A stretch of 64,000 nt of DNA from Citromicrobium sp. JLT1363 (GTDB taxonomy: Bacteria > Pseudomonadota > Alphaproteobacteria > Sphingomonadales > Sphingomonadaceae): positions 248,001 to 312,000 of the forward strand of contig NZ_AEUE01000002.1 of assembly GCF_000186705.1 (NCBI RefSeq), in the 5' to 3' direction. This document shows positions 1 through 7,568 of this stretch, in pieces. The notes beneath the pieces were generated by a model. The model was not told the DNA's origin. It made no database searches and was given only the letters and a program-made list of their open reading frames with translations. The first letter of the stretch is position 1; each line of letters starts with the position of its first letter. The position numbers were made by a program, and so were the translations under genes.

Positions 1-649
1 CCACTTCGTATTTGGCCGTCGTGCTGTTCGCGATGTCCTCTTCGCTCACACCGGGCGCCAGTTCGATCAGCTGGAAGGCACTGTCATGGTCGGGCCGACG
101 GAAGACGCCGAGGTTGGTGATGATCATGTCGACCACGTTCGTGCCGGTCAGCGGAAGCGAGCATTCTGGGATGAACTTGGGGTCCCCGTGCTTGGAGGTG
201 TGGTCCATCACCACGATGATCTTCTTCACGCCCGCGACCAGATCCATCGCGCCGCCCATCCCCTTGATCATCTTGCCGGGGATCATCCAGTTGGCGATAT
301 CGCCGTTCTGCGCCACTTCCATCGCGCCCAGCACGGTCAGGTCGATATGCCCGCCGCGGATCATGGAGAAGCTGGTCGCGCTGTCGAAATAGGCGGAATG
401 GTCCAGCTCGCTGATGGTCTGCTTGCCCGCGTTGATGAGGTCGGCGTCTTCCTCGCCTTCCAGCGGGAAGGGGCCGATGCCCAGCATGCCGTTCTCGCTC
501 TGCAGCGTCACATGCATGCCCTCGGGGATGTGGTTGGCGACCAGCGTGGGGATGCCGATGCCGAGATTGACGTAGTAGCCATCTTCCAGTTCGCGCGCCG
601 CACGGGCCGCCATCTGGTCGCGGCTCCAGCCTTTGGTTTCGTCAGTCAT
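1..649 (-). CDS. scoB: 3-oxoacid (succinyl-CoA:acetoacetate) CoA-transferase subunit B, 3' end cut by window edge
   Basis: Beta subunit of the two-subunit CoA-transferase that moves CoA from succinyl-CoA to acetoacetate in ketone-body and PHB-derived acetoacetate use. Reading from the ATG at 649 the protein starts [18 protein letters not shown] and continues with the family hallmarks [17 protein letters not shown], the active-site stretch [14 protein letters not shown] (catalytic Glu in SENG) and [14 protein letters not shown]. About 216 residues are visible, roughly the full family length (about 210–220), so only a few C-terminal codons are missing. The start overlaps the end of the upstream lipoprotein gene by 8 bases, suggesting translational coupling in a scoA–lipoprotein–scoB operon. 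The family assignment is firm; the acetoacetate preference is inferred from pairing with scoA. Confidence 0.93.
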   Translation of the reverse strand, partial: MTDETKGWSRDQMAARAARELEDGYYVNLGIGIPTLVANHIPEGMHVTLQSENGMLGIGPFPLEGEEDADLINAGKQTISELDHSAYFDSATSFSMIRGGHIDLTVLGAMEVAQNGDIANWMIPGKMIKGMGGAMDLVAGVKKIIVVMDHTSKHGDPKFIPECSLPLTGTNVVDMIITNLGVFRRPDHDSAFQLIELAPGVSEEDIANSTTAKYEV

Positions 650-1520
650 CTTGTGAGCCTTGTTCGGATTGTGAGAGGGAGGTGAGCGGCGCTGGCGCGA
701 GAAACCACGCCTCGCCGATCAGTGGGTCGAGTGCGAAGGCTGCGTCGGGATCCTTCAGGAACGCGAACAGCTCGTCGAAATCGCGCTTCTGGTCGCCCAG
801 GATCGCGACGATGCAGAAATCGCCCGCCGCATCGGCGCGGCGCGTGGCCTTGGTTTCGTCTTCGTAGCGGACCAGGTAGAGTTCGTCCGCCCCGCTCGGG
901 TCGAGCCCGCTACGCAGCAGCGCCCGCCGAACGGCACCCGCCCGCACGGCCGTATGGCGCGAAAGCCACAGAACCGCGACTTCCTGCGCGCGCAGGGTCG
1001 CCAGGACGCGTGCAAGCTGCCGGGACGTGACGACATCCTCTGCCAGGGGGGCCTCGCTGTCTGCCGGATCGAGATCGACCAGCACCGCGGTCTGCGCGAA
1101 GGCACATTCGGCGCGGTCGGGCTTGAGCGTGCCAGGATCGGCAAGAATCGCGGACTTGCGCTTCTCCTGCGAGAATGGATCGCGCTGGGCGATGGCCGTG
1201 ACCTTGGCGAAAAGCTGCGAATAGGCCGGATCGTCCTGCCCCCCCTGGCCCGAGGGTGGCGGCACTTCCGCATAGGAGACGACGCCCACGACCTCGCCTG
1301 ATGACAGCAGGGCGACCTGCGCGTCCTCCGCGCTGGCGGCCTGCGATTCCTCTGCCGCCGGGCCCGCGCCGGCCGCGGCGGGAGGCGTTGCCTCGTCGTG
1401 CGGCGGCCGGTCGATCCCCCGGCCCATCATCGCTCCGGCAGCGACCGGTACGGCCAGCGCGACGCAGCCCGAAAGGCCGGGCAGCGCGAGCAGCAGCAGC
1501 AGGGCGAGCGCGCGATTCAT
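642..1520 (-). CDS. HAD-superfamily acid-phosphatase-like lipoprotein inside the CoA-transferase operon
   Basis: Protein of 292 residues. The N-terminus [19 protein letters not shown] is a lipoprotein signal with the lipidated Cys at residue 19. After a Pro/Ala-rich linker the C-terminal half shows HAD-like motifs: VLVDLDPAD (DxD nucleophile and acid/base), LWLSRHT (motif II Ser), a Lys in ETKATRR, and [12 protein letters not shown] (motif IV GDxxxD), closest to class B/C acid phosphatases of the e(P4) type. The gene starts 14 bases after scoA and overlaps the scoB start, so it sits between the two subunits of one enzyme. A longer reading frame upstream overlaps scoA; I chose the ATG giving a clean lipobox. 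Phosphatase activity is inferred from the motifs only; the substrate is unknown. Confidence 0.75.
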   Translation of the reverse strand: MNRALALLLLLALPGLSGCVALAVPVAAGAMMGRGIDRPPHDEATPPAAAGAGPAAEESQAASAEDAQVALLSSGEVVGVVSYAEVPPPSGQGGQDDPAYSQLFAKVTAIAQRDPFSQEKRKSAILADPGTLKPDRAECAFAQTAVLVDLDPADSEAPLAEDVVTSRQLARVLATLRAQEVAVLWLSRHTAVRAGAVRRALLRSGLDPSGADELYLVRYEDETKATRRADAAGDFCIVAILGDQKRDFDELFAFLKDPDAAFALDPLIGEAWFLAPAPLTSLSQSEQGSQDD

Positions 1521-1534
1521 GCCGGATCGGGCGG

Positions 1535-2248
1535 TCAGGCCGCCTCGCGCACGGTGCGGAATTCGATCTTCTTGTCGTAGGGCGCACCCACGATCATCCG
1601 CTGCACGAACACCCCGGGCAGGTGGATGCAATCGGGATCGAGCGAGCCGGTCGGCACGATTTCCTCCACCTCGACCACGCAGACCTTGCCGCAGGTGGCG
1701 GCAGGTACGTTGAAGTTGCGCGCGGTCTTGCGGAACACGACATTGCCGGTCTCGTCGGCCTTCCACGCCTTCACGATGGCCAGATCGGCGAAGATGCCTT
1801 CTTCGAGGATGTAGTCCTGCGGGCCCTCGCCGGTGTCGAACCGTTTCACTTCCTTGCCCTGGGCCACCTGCGTGCCGACGCCGGTCTTGGTGTAGAAGCC
1901 GGGGATGCCCGCGCCGCCTGCGCGCATGCGCTCCGCCAGCGTGCCCTGCGGGCAGAATTCCACCTCCAGCTCGCCGGCGAGGAATTGGCGTTCGAATTCC
2001 TTGTTCTCGCCCACATAGGACGAGATCATCTTCTTCACCTGCTTGGTGCGCAGCAGCTTGCCGATGCCTTCATTGTCGATTCCCGCATTATTGCTGGCGA
2101 AGGTCAGGCCGGTGACGCCGCTGTCGCGAATCGCATCGAGCAGTCTTTCGGGAATGCCGCAAAGGCCGAAGCCCCCGCTGGCGATCAGCATGTTGTCCTT
2201 GAGCACGCCTTCCAGCGCGGCCGCGGCATCGGGAAATAGTTTCTGCAT
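1535..2248 (-). CDS. scoA: 3-oxoacid CoA-transferase subunit A
   Basis: Alpha subunit of succinyl-CoA:3-ketoacid CoA-transferase, 237 residues, typical family length. It contains the N-terminal SGGFGLCGIPERLLDAI glycine-rich CoA-binding segment, FASNNAGIDNEGIGKLL, and the PQGTLAERMRAGGAGIPGF segment diagnostic of the CoA-transferase family I alpha subunit. It is the first gene of a minus-strand operon (scoA, HAD lipoprotein, scoB) and faces away from the CDC48-type ATPase gene, so the roughly 440-base region 2249–2689 holds its promoter. It acts in the cytoplasm as a heteromer with ScoB. Confidence 0.95.
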   Translation of the reverse strand: MQKLFPDAAAALEGVLKDNMLIASGGFGLCGIPERLLDAIRDSGVTGLTFASNNAGIDNEGIGKLLRTKQVKKMISSYVGENKEFERQFLAGELEVEFCPQGTLAERMRAGGAGIPGFYTKTGVGTQVAQGKEVKRFDTGEGPQDYILEEGIFADLAIVKAWKADETGNVVFRKTARNFNVPAATCGKVCVVEVEEIVPTGSLDPDCIHLPGVFVQRMIVGAPYDKKIEFRTVREAA

Positions 2249-2424
2249 GGTGCTCCGGTGGGTCGGGGATGTGTTTCCGTCGTGTTTTAGGGGGTTGGCG
2301 CGGCCTTGTCATCCCGCACCCGCGCAACATTCGTTGCCGCAGTGCAACAAGGAATGGCATGGCGGCGCAACGGAAACGTCGGAAATCCGCCACTTCTTCG
2401 ACTTGCATTTTCTGCAATATTAAA

Positions 2425-2535
2425 TGATCTTTTCGCACTTGCGAAGAGGATCGTGTTGCGCCACAACAATGAGGCCTTTCAGGCATCCTCTCCCAAACTT
2501 AATACCCGGCTGGGTTCGCTCAGCCGGGTTTTTTC
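2425..2535 (+). ncRNA. candidate small RNA with 5' hairpin and 3' intrinsic terminator
   Basis: This sits in the divergent scoA/CDC48 spacer, which has no credible ORF. A hairpin at 2429–2448 (arms cttttcgc/gcgaagag, 4-base loop) is followed by small stems in about 50 bases, including a gcct-ttc-aggc stem flanked by gag/ctc, then a strong GC-rich stem ending in a T-run (2504–2535). A terminator this far before the ATPase start, and pointing the same way, needs a transcript to end there; a short RNA begun near 2400–2425 would explain it. I see no convincing -35/-10 pair and recognise no known RNA family. An attenuated leader of the downstream gene is the main alternative. Confidence 0.35.
2504..2535 (+). 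terminator. intrinsic terminator upstream of the CDC48-type gene
   Basis: Perfect 9-bp stem acccggctg/cagccgggt with an 8-base loop, followed by a run of six T. It lies about 155 bases before the ATPase start codon and on the same strand. Confidence 0.75.
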
Positions 2536-2689
2536 TTGTCCGGCGCACCTTGGCCGGCCTTGTCGGACCTATGCGCGCGCTCGCTCATTCCCAAGGGGTC
2601 ATTCCAATATCCGTAGCGCGACCTATCTAGGCCGCCACGCGAGGCGCCCGCCTACCCGGGCGCGTACCACACGGGAGAGAGCGCAGATC

Positions 2690-4996
2690 ATGGCCGATAG
2701 CGAAGCCGCGAGCGAAAACACCGTCCGCCTGCAGGTTGCGGCGGCGCGCCAGGAAGAAAGCGGGCGCGGCGTCGCGCGCCTTCCACGAAGTGCGATGCAA
2801 TCGCTCGGCGTGACGGAGGGCGATATCGTGCAGCTCTCCGGCAAACGCTCCACTGCCGCGATCGTGATGGCCGCCTATGACGAGGATCAGGCGCTCTCCG
2901 TGGTCCGGCTCGACGGGCTTCAGCGCGCCAATGCCGAAGTGGGATCGGGCGAGCATGTGAAGATCGAGGCCGCGCAATCGCGCCCCGCAACCCGTGTGGT
3001 GTTCGCCCCCGCCAGCCGCGAGATGCGGCTTCAGGGGCCGACCCAGGCGCTCAAGCGCAATTTCTTCCGCAAGCCGATCGTCAGCGGCGATCTGGTGGCG
3101 ACCACCGGCCAGCAGCCGGTGCAGAACATGCCGCCCGAAGTGCAGCGCATGTTCAACGCGCCCGCCTACGCGCTCACCCAGATCCGCCTGCGCGTCATCA
3201 GCACCGCGCCCAAGGGCATCGTCCATATCGACGAGAACACCGAGATCGAGCTGCGGCCGGACTTCGAGGAGCCCAAGGCAGGTCGCTCCGTGGTCAATTA
3301 CGACGATGTCGGCGGCATTTCGGAAACCATCCAGCAGCTGCGCGAAATGGTCGAGCTGCCGCTGCGCTATCCCGAACTCTTCACCCGCCTCGGCGTCGAC
3401 CCGCCCAAGGGCGTGCTGCTGCACGGCCCGCCGGGAACCGGCAAGACGCGGCTGGCGCAGGCCGTCGCCAATGAAAGCGATGCCGAGTTCTTCGCGATCA
3501 ACGGGCCCGAAATCATGGGCTCGGGCTATGGCGAATCGGAAAAGCGGCTGCGCGAAGTGTTCGACAACGCGAACCAGAACGCGCCCGCCATCATCTTCAT
3601 CGACGAGATCGATTCGATCGCGCCCAAGCGCGATTCGGTCCCGGGCGAAGCCGAAAAGCGGCTGGTCGCACAACTGCTGACGCTGATGGACGGTCTGGAA
3701 TCGCGCGCCAACATCGTCGTCATCGCGGCGACCAACCGCCCCGACGCGATCGACGAGGCATTGCGCCGGCCGGGCCGGTTCGACCGCGAGATCGTGATCG
3801 GCGTGCCCGACGAGAACGGCCGGCGCGAGATCCTCGCCATCCACACCCGCGGCATGCCACTGGGCGAAGGCGTGGACCTGAAGGAGCTGGCCAAGGTCAC
3901 GCACGGCTTCGTCGGCGCGGATATCGCCGCGCTGGCGCGCGAAGCCGCGATCGACGCGGTGCGCCGGATCATGCCGCAGATCGATCTCGACGCGCAGACC
4001 ATCCCGACCGAAGTGCTCGAGAATCTGCATGTCGGGCGCGACGATTTCCTGTCCGCGCTCAAGCGCATCCAGCCTTCCGCCATGCGCGAAGTGATGGTGC
4101 AGGTGCCCGATGTCGGCTGGAGCGATCTGGGCGGCATCGACGACGCGATCGAGAAGCTGAAGGAAGGCATCGAACTTCCGATCAAGAACCGCGAGGCCTT
4201 CCACCGCCTCGGCATCCGCGCGGCCAAGGGTTTCCTGCTCTACGGCCCGCCGGGCACGGGCAAGACGCTGCTGGCCAAGGCCGTCGCCAAGGAAGCGGAT
4301 GCGAACTTCATCTCGATGAAGTCCAGCGACCTGCTGTCCAAGTGGTACGGCGAGAGCGAGCAGCAGATCGCCAAGATGTTTCGCCGCGCGCGTGCTGTCT
4401 CACCCTGCGTGATCTTCATCGACGAGATCGATTCGCTGGTCCCCGCGCGTGGCTCCGGCACCATGGAGCCGCAGGTGACGGGGCGGGTGGTCAATACCGT
4501 CCTCGCGGAGATGGACGGTCTGGAGGAACTCCAGTCGGTCGTGGTCATCGGCGCCACGAACCGCCCGACGCTGGTCGATCCCGCGCTGCTGCGGCCCGGC
4601 CGGTTCGACGAACTGGTCTATGTCGGCACGCCCGACGCGAAGGGGCGTGAGCAGATCCTGGGCATCCATACCGGCAACATGCCGCTGGCAGACGATGTCA
4701 GCCTGTCCAAGCTGGCGTCCGAGACAGAGCGGTTCACTGGGGCCGATCTGGAAGACGTGGTCCGGCGTGCCGGCCTCGTCGCGCTGCACCGCGCGGGCAC
4801 CGATGTGCAGGAGGTTACCATGGGCGACTTCACCGAGGCCCTGAAGGACAGCCGTGCCTCTGTGACGCCCAAGATGGAGCAGGAATACAAGAAGATGCGC
4901 GGCGAGCTGAAGAAGCGCGCGGCGGAACCAATGCCGATCGGCTTCATCACCGAAGGCATGGTGGAATCAACGCGCGATTCGAAGCACGGGGATTAG
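2690..4996 (+). CDS. CDC48/VAT-family AAA ATPase with two ATPase domains
   Basis: Protein of 768 residues. An N-terminal CDC48 double-psi-barrel region (about residues 1–190, with [19 protein letters not shown]) precedes two AAA domains. D1 has Walker [11 protein letters not shown] near residue 246 and Walker [10 protein letters not shown] near 300; D2 has [10 protein letters not shown] near 518 and VIFIDEIDS near 574. Both keep the arginine-finger region ([18 protein letters not shown]). The architecture is that of archaeal VAT and eukaryotic p97, an unfoldase hexamer extracting or unfolding protein substrates; a minority of bacteria carry it. The frame stays open far upstream, but the ATG at 2690 follows GGGAGAGA and begins the conserved N-domain. 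The gene stands alone: it is divergent from scoA and convergent with the MscS gene, with a REP-like hairpin between. Bacterial partner adaptors are unknown. Confidence 0.92.
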   Translation: MADSEAASENTVRLQVAAARQEESGRGVARLPRSAMQSLGVTEGDIVQLSGKRSTAAIVMAAYDEDQALSVVRLDGLQRANAEVGSGEHVKIEAAQSRPATRVVFAPASREMRLQGPTQALKRNFFRKPIVSGDLVATTGQQPVQNMPPEVQRMFNAPAYALTQIRLRVISTAPKGIVHIDENTEIELRPDFEEPKAGRSVVNYDDVGGISETIQQLREMVELPLRYPELFTRLGVDPPKGVLLHGPPGTGKTRLAQAVANESDAEFFAINGPEIMGSGYGESEKRLREVFDNANQNAPAIIFIDEIDSIAPKRDSVPGEAEKRLVAQLLTLMDGLESRANIVVIAATNRPDAIDEALRRPGRFDREIVIGVPDENGRREILAIHTRGMPLGEGVDLKELAKVTHGFVGADIAALAREAAIDAVRRIMPQIDLDAQTIPTEVLENLHVGRDDFLSALKRIQPSAMREVMVQVPDVGWSDLGGIDDAIEKLKEGIELPIKNREAFHRLGIRAAKGFLLYGPPGTGKTLLAKAVAKEADANFISMKSSDLLSKWYGESEQQIAKMFRRARAVSPCVIFIDEIDSLVPARGSGTMEPQVTGRVVNTVLAEMDGLEELQSVVVIGATNRPTLVDPALLRPGRFDELVYVGTPDAKGREQILGIHTGNMPLADDVSLSKLASETERFTGADLEDVVRRAGLVALHRAGTDVQEVTMGDFTEALKDSRASVTPKMEQEYKKMRGELKKRAAEPMPIGFITEGMVESTRDSKHGD

Positions 4997-5017
4997 GAGT
5001 TCCGCGCTCTCCCCGCC

Positions 5018-5084
5018 CGTCCTGAGCTTGTCGAAGCGCGGCGGGGTGCTCTCCCTTGGTGCTTCGGCAGGCCCAGCACGAAGG
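5018..5084. repeat. REP-like imperfect inverted repeat between convergent genes
   Basis: Left arm 5018–5037 (cgtcctgagcttgtcgaagc) and right arm 5061–5084 (gcttcggcaggcccagcacg...) are imperfect reverse complements with about four mismatches. The left-arm core resembles short palindromic repeats that recur in sphingomonad intergenic spaces (recalled, not searched). It lies in the 108-base gap between the 3' ends of the CDC48-type and MscS genes, so it may act as a bidirectional terminator or mRNA-stabilising hairpin. Confidence 0.6.
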
Positions 5085-5104
5085 GGTGCCAGCCGGCAAT
5101 CGCC

Positions 5105-6187
5105 CTAACCGCCCCGCTCGTTCGCGGCCTCGACCTCCAGCCGGTGGCGGATCAGCGCGACCGGCTGGTTCTCGCGCAGCCATTGCAGCATGTATTCGCG
5201 CACTTCGCAGCGCAGCGTCCACAGGTCACCGATGCTCGCGGCGGTCATGGACAGACGCAGGGCGATGCTCTCCGGGTGGGCATCGACCACCAGCGCGGCC
5301 GCATCGCGTTCATCCCACAGCGCATGCTCGGCGAGGAAGCCGAGGAAGGCCTGCCGGATTGGCTCCACATCGGCGATCGGATCGAGGTTGAGCATCACGA
5401 TACCGGTCAGCCGGTCGGCGGAGCGTGACCAGTTCTCGAAGCTTTCCTCGAAGAACTTGCCGGTGGGCACCACCAGCACGCGTTCGTCCCAGATGCGCAC
5501 CACCACGAAGGTCATGCGGATTTCTTCCACCCGGCCCACTTCGCCGTCCACCTTCACCATGTCCCCGATCCGGATCGGTTCGGTCAGCGCCATCTGGATG
5601 CCCGCGATCAGCGATTTGAGCGCAGGCTGCGCGGCGGCGCCGATCGCCAGCGCGGCAAGGCCCGCAGAGGCCATCAAGGTCACGCCCACCTGCCGCACGC
5701 CCGGTATGCTCAGCAGCACCAGCGCGATCGTTATGACGATTATCAGGCTGGATGCCGTCCGCCGGAAAATCTCGATCCGGGTCTTGCGGCTGCGCATGTG
5801 AATCGGGTCGAGCCGGGTCTCCATCCGCCGCTCGTGCGCCAGCGAGGCGCCCTGCACGAAGGCGAGCGCCAGCCAGCCGAAGATGACCGGCGCGATAAAA
5901 TCGGAAAGCGCATCCCACGCGGGGCGGATGGCTGGCACGCGCTCCGCCACGGCAGATATGGCGATGGCCACCGCAAGCCAGCGCGAGGGCCCTCGAACCG
6001 CATCGAAGATAGGCTGGCCGTACTTCGCGGGACCATGGGTACTCGCCCGGCGCAGCAGAACGAAGGCAACGCGGTGAACGGCCAGCGCAAGCACCACGGC
6101 GATGCCCAGCGCCGCGGCGATGGCGAACGCCTTGTCCAGCGGCACCGCAAGCTGCGCCGGGTCTAGCATTTCGGTCAGGTTCGCCAT
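5105..6187 (-). CDS. MscS-family mechanosensitive ion channel protein (MscM/YnaI-like length)
   Basis: About 360 residues. Four to five hydrophobic segments in the first half lead to the pore-lining TM3 and gasket region (ALAIGAAAQPALKSLIAGIQMALTEPIRIGD) and the beta domain VKVDGEVGRVEEIRMTFVVVRIWD, followed by a C-terminal alpha/beta vestibule. This is the MscS fold, an inner-membrane tension-gated channel releasing solutes on osmotic downshock. Two in-frame ATGs lie close together (6193 and 6187); 6187 has the better spacing from ggcagg. A longer reading frame upstream is unlikely because it lacks family similarity. The gene is 37 bases downstream of the sensor kinase gene and probably in the polA–kinase–mscS transcript. 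Confidence 0.9.
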   Translation of the reverse strand: MANLTEMLDPAQLAVPLDKAFAIAAALGIAVVLALAVHRVAFVLLRRASTHGPAKYGQPIFDAVRGPSRWLAVAIAISAVAERVPAIRPAWDALSDFIAPVIFGWLALAFVQGASLAHERRMETRLDPIHMRSRKTRIEIFRRTASSLIIVITIALVLLSIPGVRQVGVTLMASAGLAALAIGAAAQPALKSLIAGIQMALTEPIRIGDMVKVDGEVGRVEEIRMTFVVVRIWDERVLVVPTGKFFEESFENWSRSADRLTGIVMLNLDPIADVEPIRQAFLGFLAEHALWDERDAAALVVDAHPESIALRLSMTAASIGDLWTLRCEVREYMLQWLRENQPVALIRHRLEVEAANERGG

Positions 6188-6224
6188 GGCCATGCCTGCC
6201 GGATATTGGCCGCGCGGTGCGCGA

Positions 6225-7568
6225 TCAAGCGGCACCATCCTTCGGGTGCGGCGGGAAGACAATGCGCACGGTGACGCCGCGAGGGCCGAAAGTCCGTTCC
6301 ACCTCGCCGCCGAGCTGGCGCCCGGCACCGGTCATCAGCGTGCTGCCGAAGCCGCCGCCAACCTCGGTACGGGCGCCGTTGTCGCCATCCTCTTCATCGA
6401 TGCTGCCGTCGCGTTCTTCCTGCCATTCCAGATGCACCAGGTTGCCTTCCTTGCGCCAGCGCACGGTCAGCAACCCTTCCTGGCTCCAGCAGCCATATTT
6501 GACCGAGTTGGTAGCAAGCTCGTGCAGGACCAGTCCCAGCGGCGTCACCTGGATACGGGCGATGGCCACATCCTCGCCATCGATTTCGAGGCGCTTCTCC
6601 TCCGAGACATGCGGCTCCACCGTGGCTTCGACGAGCGCGCGCAGCGATGCGCCGCCTTCCCGGTTCAGGCGATCCGCCGCCGTGCCGGACCCCTGCGTGA
6701 CCTCGTGCGCGGTCAGCAGCGCGCGGATGCGCGAGCCGATGCGTTCCTTGTAGGCAGCCACGTCCGTCACGTCGCGCGCACTCATCTGGACGATGGCCAG
6801 CACCATGGCGAACAGGTTCTTCACCCGGTGGTTCAGTTCCTGCGCCAGCAGATCCGCCCGGTCGCGCGCGGTTTCGAGTTCGCGGGCCTGCGCCGCTTCT
6901 GTCTCCGCCTGTGCCGCGCGGGCGACCAGCACAGCCCCCAGCGCGATGGCGCCGACCAGCAGCAGCAGCAGGACGCCCAGTGCCGGCAGGATGCGCTCTT
7001 CCGCGGTCCGCGCGCGCTCCGTCTGGTCTGCCAGCAGGTTGCGCTCGATTGCAGCAAGCGTGTCGATCGCGGTGGTCAGGCGTTGCATCGCATCATAACC
7101 GTCGCCGGTCAGGATGCGCCGCCGGGCATCGCGCAGATTGCCCTGTTCCAGCAGGCCGACCGTGTCGTCGAGTTCGCTGAACTTGTCCTCCAGCGCGGCG
7201 CGAATGCGGTCTACCTGCTGCCGCTGGACGGGGGCTCCGTCGGCAAGCGAACGGTCCAGCTTCTCCAGTTCCTCGACGGTTTGCGTGCGCGCGGTACGAT
7301 AGGGTTCGAGATAACGCTGGTCGAGCGTGATGAAATAGCCGCGCTGCGCGCTCTCGGCGGAAAGGGCGGCGCGCTCCACGCGGTCGAGCGTCTGCAGGAT
7401 TTCCGAGGCCCGTTGCGCCTGCACCCGCTCCGCCCGTTCCGCCGCGCCGAGCGACAGCAGCAGCGCGAGCGCGCCGAGGATCGCGCCCGCCATGGCGCCG
7501 AGCACCAGCCAGTTGAACCAGCGGCGGATGAAAGCGCGAAAAGGGGCAGGCCGCAGAGCCGGGTTCAA
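6225..7568 (-). CDS. CHASE3-type HWE/HisKA_2 sensor histidine kinase
   Basis: Protein of 447 residues. A first TM helix (about 20–42) is followed by an extracytoplasmic helical CHASE3 sensor with the hallmark AESAQRGYFITLD, a second TM helix (about 194–216), then an HWE/HisKA_2 dimerisation box LNHRVKNLFAMVLAIVQ with the phospho-acceptor His, N-box HELATNSVKYG and a C-terminal GGGFGSTLM glycine box. HWE kinases are typical of alphaproteobacteria, often in general stress or light signalling. The start overlaps the polA stop by 4 bases (ATGA), so it is translationally coupled behind polA. No cognate response regulator is adjacent. The signal is unknown. Confidence 0.9.
   Translation of the reverse strand: MNPALRPAPFRAFIRRWFNWLVLGAMAGAILGALALLLSLGAAERAERVQAQRASEILQTLDRVERAALSAESAQRGYFITLDQRYLEPYRTARTQTVEELEKLDRSLADGAPVQRQQVDRIRAALEDKFSELDDTVGLLEQGNLRDARRRILTGDGYDAMQRLTTAIDTLAAIERNLLADQTERARTAEERILPALGVLLLLLVGAIALGAVLVARAAQAETEAAQARELETARDRADLLAQELNHRVKNLFAMVLAIVQMSARDVTDVAAYKERIGSRIRALLTAHEVTQGSGTAADRLNREGGASLRALVEATVEPHVSEEKRLEIDGEDVAIARIQVTPLGLVLHELATNSVKYGCWSQEGLLTVRWRKEGNLVHLEWQEERDGSIDEEDGDNGARTEVGGGFGSTLMTGAGRQLGGEVERTFGPRGVTVRIVFPPHPKDGAA

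Noticed and set aside
2306-2689. Upstream extension of the CDC48-type ATPase frame
   Set aside because: The frame stays open for 128 codons before 2690 but crosses the terminator hairpin and lacks N-domain similarity; the ATG at 2690 has the ribosome site.
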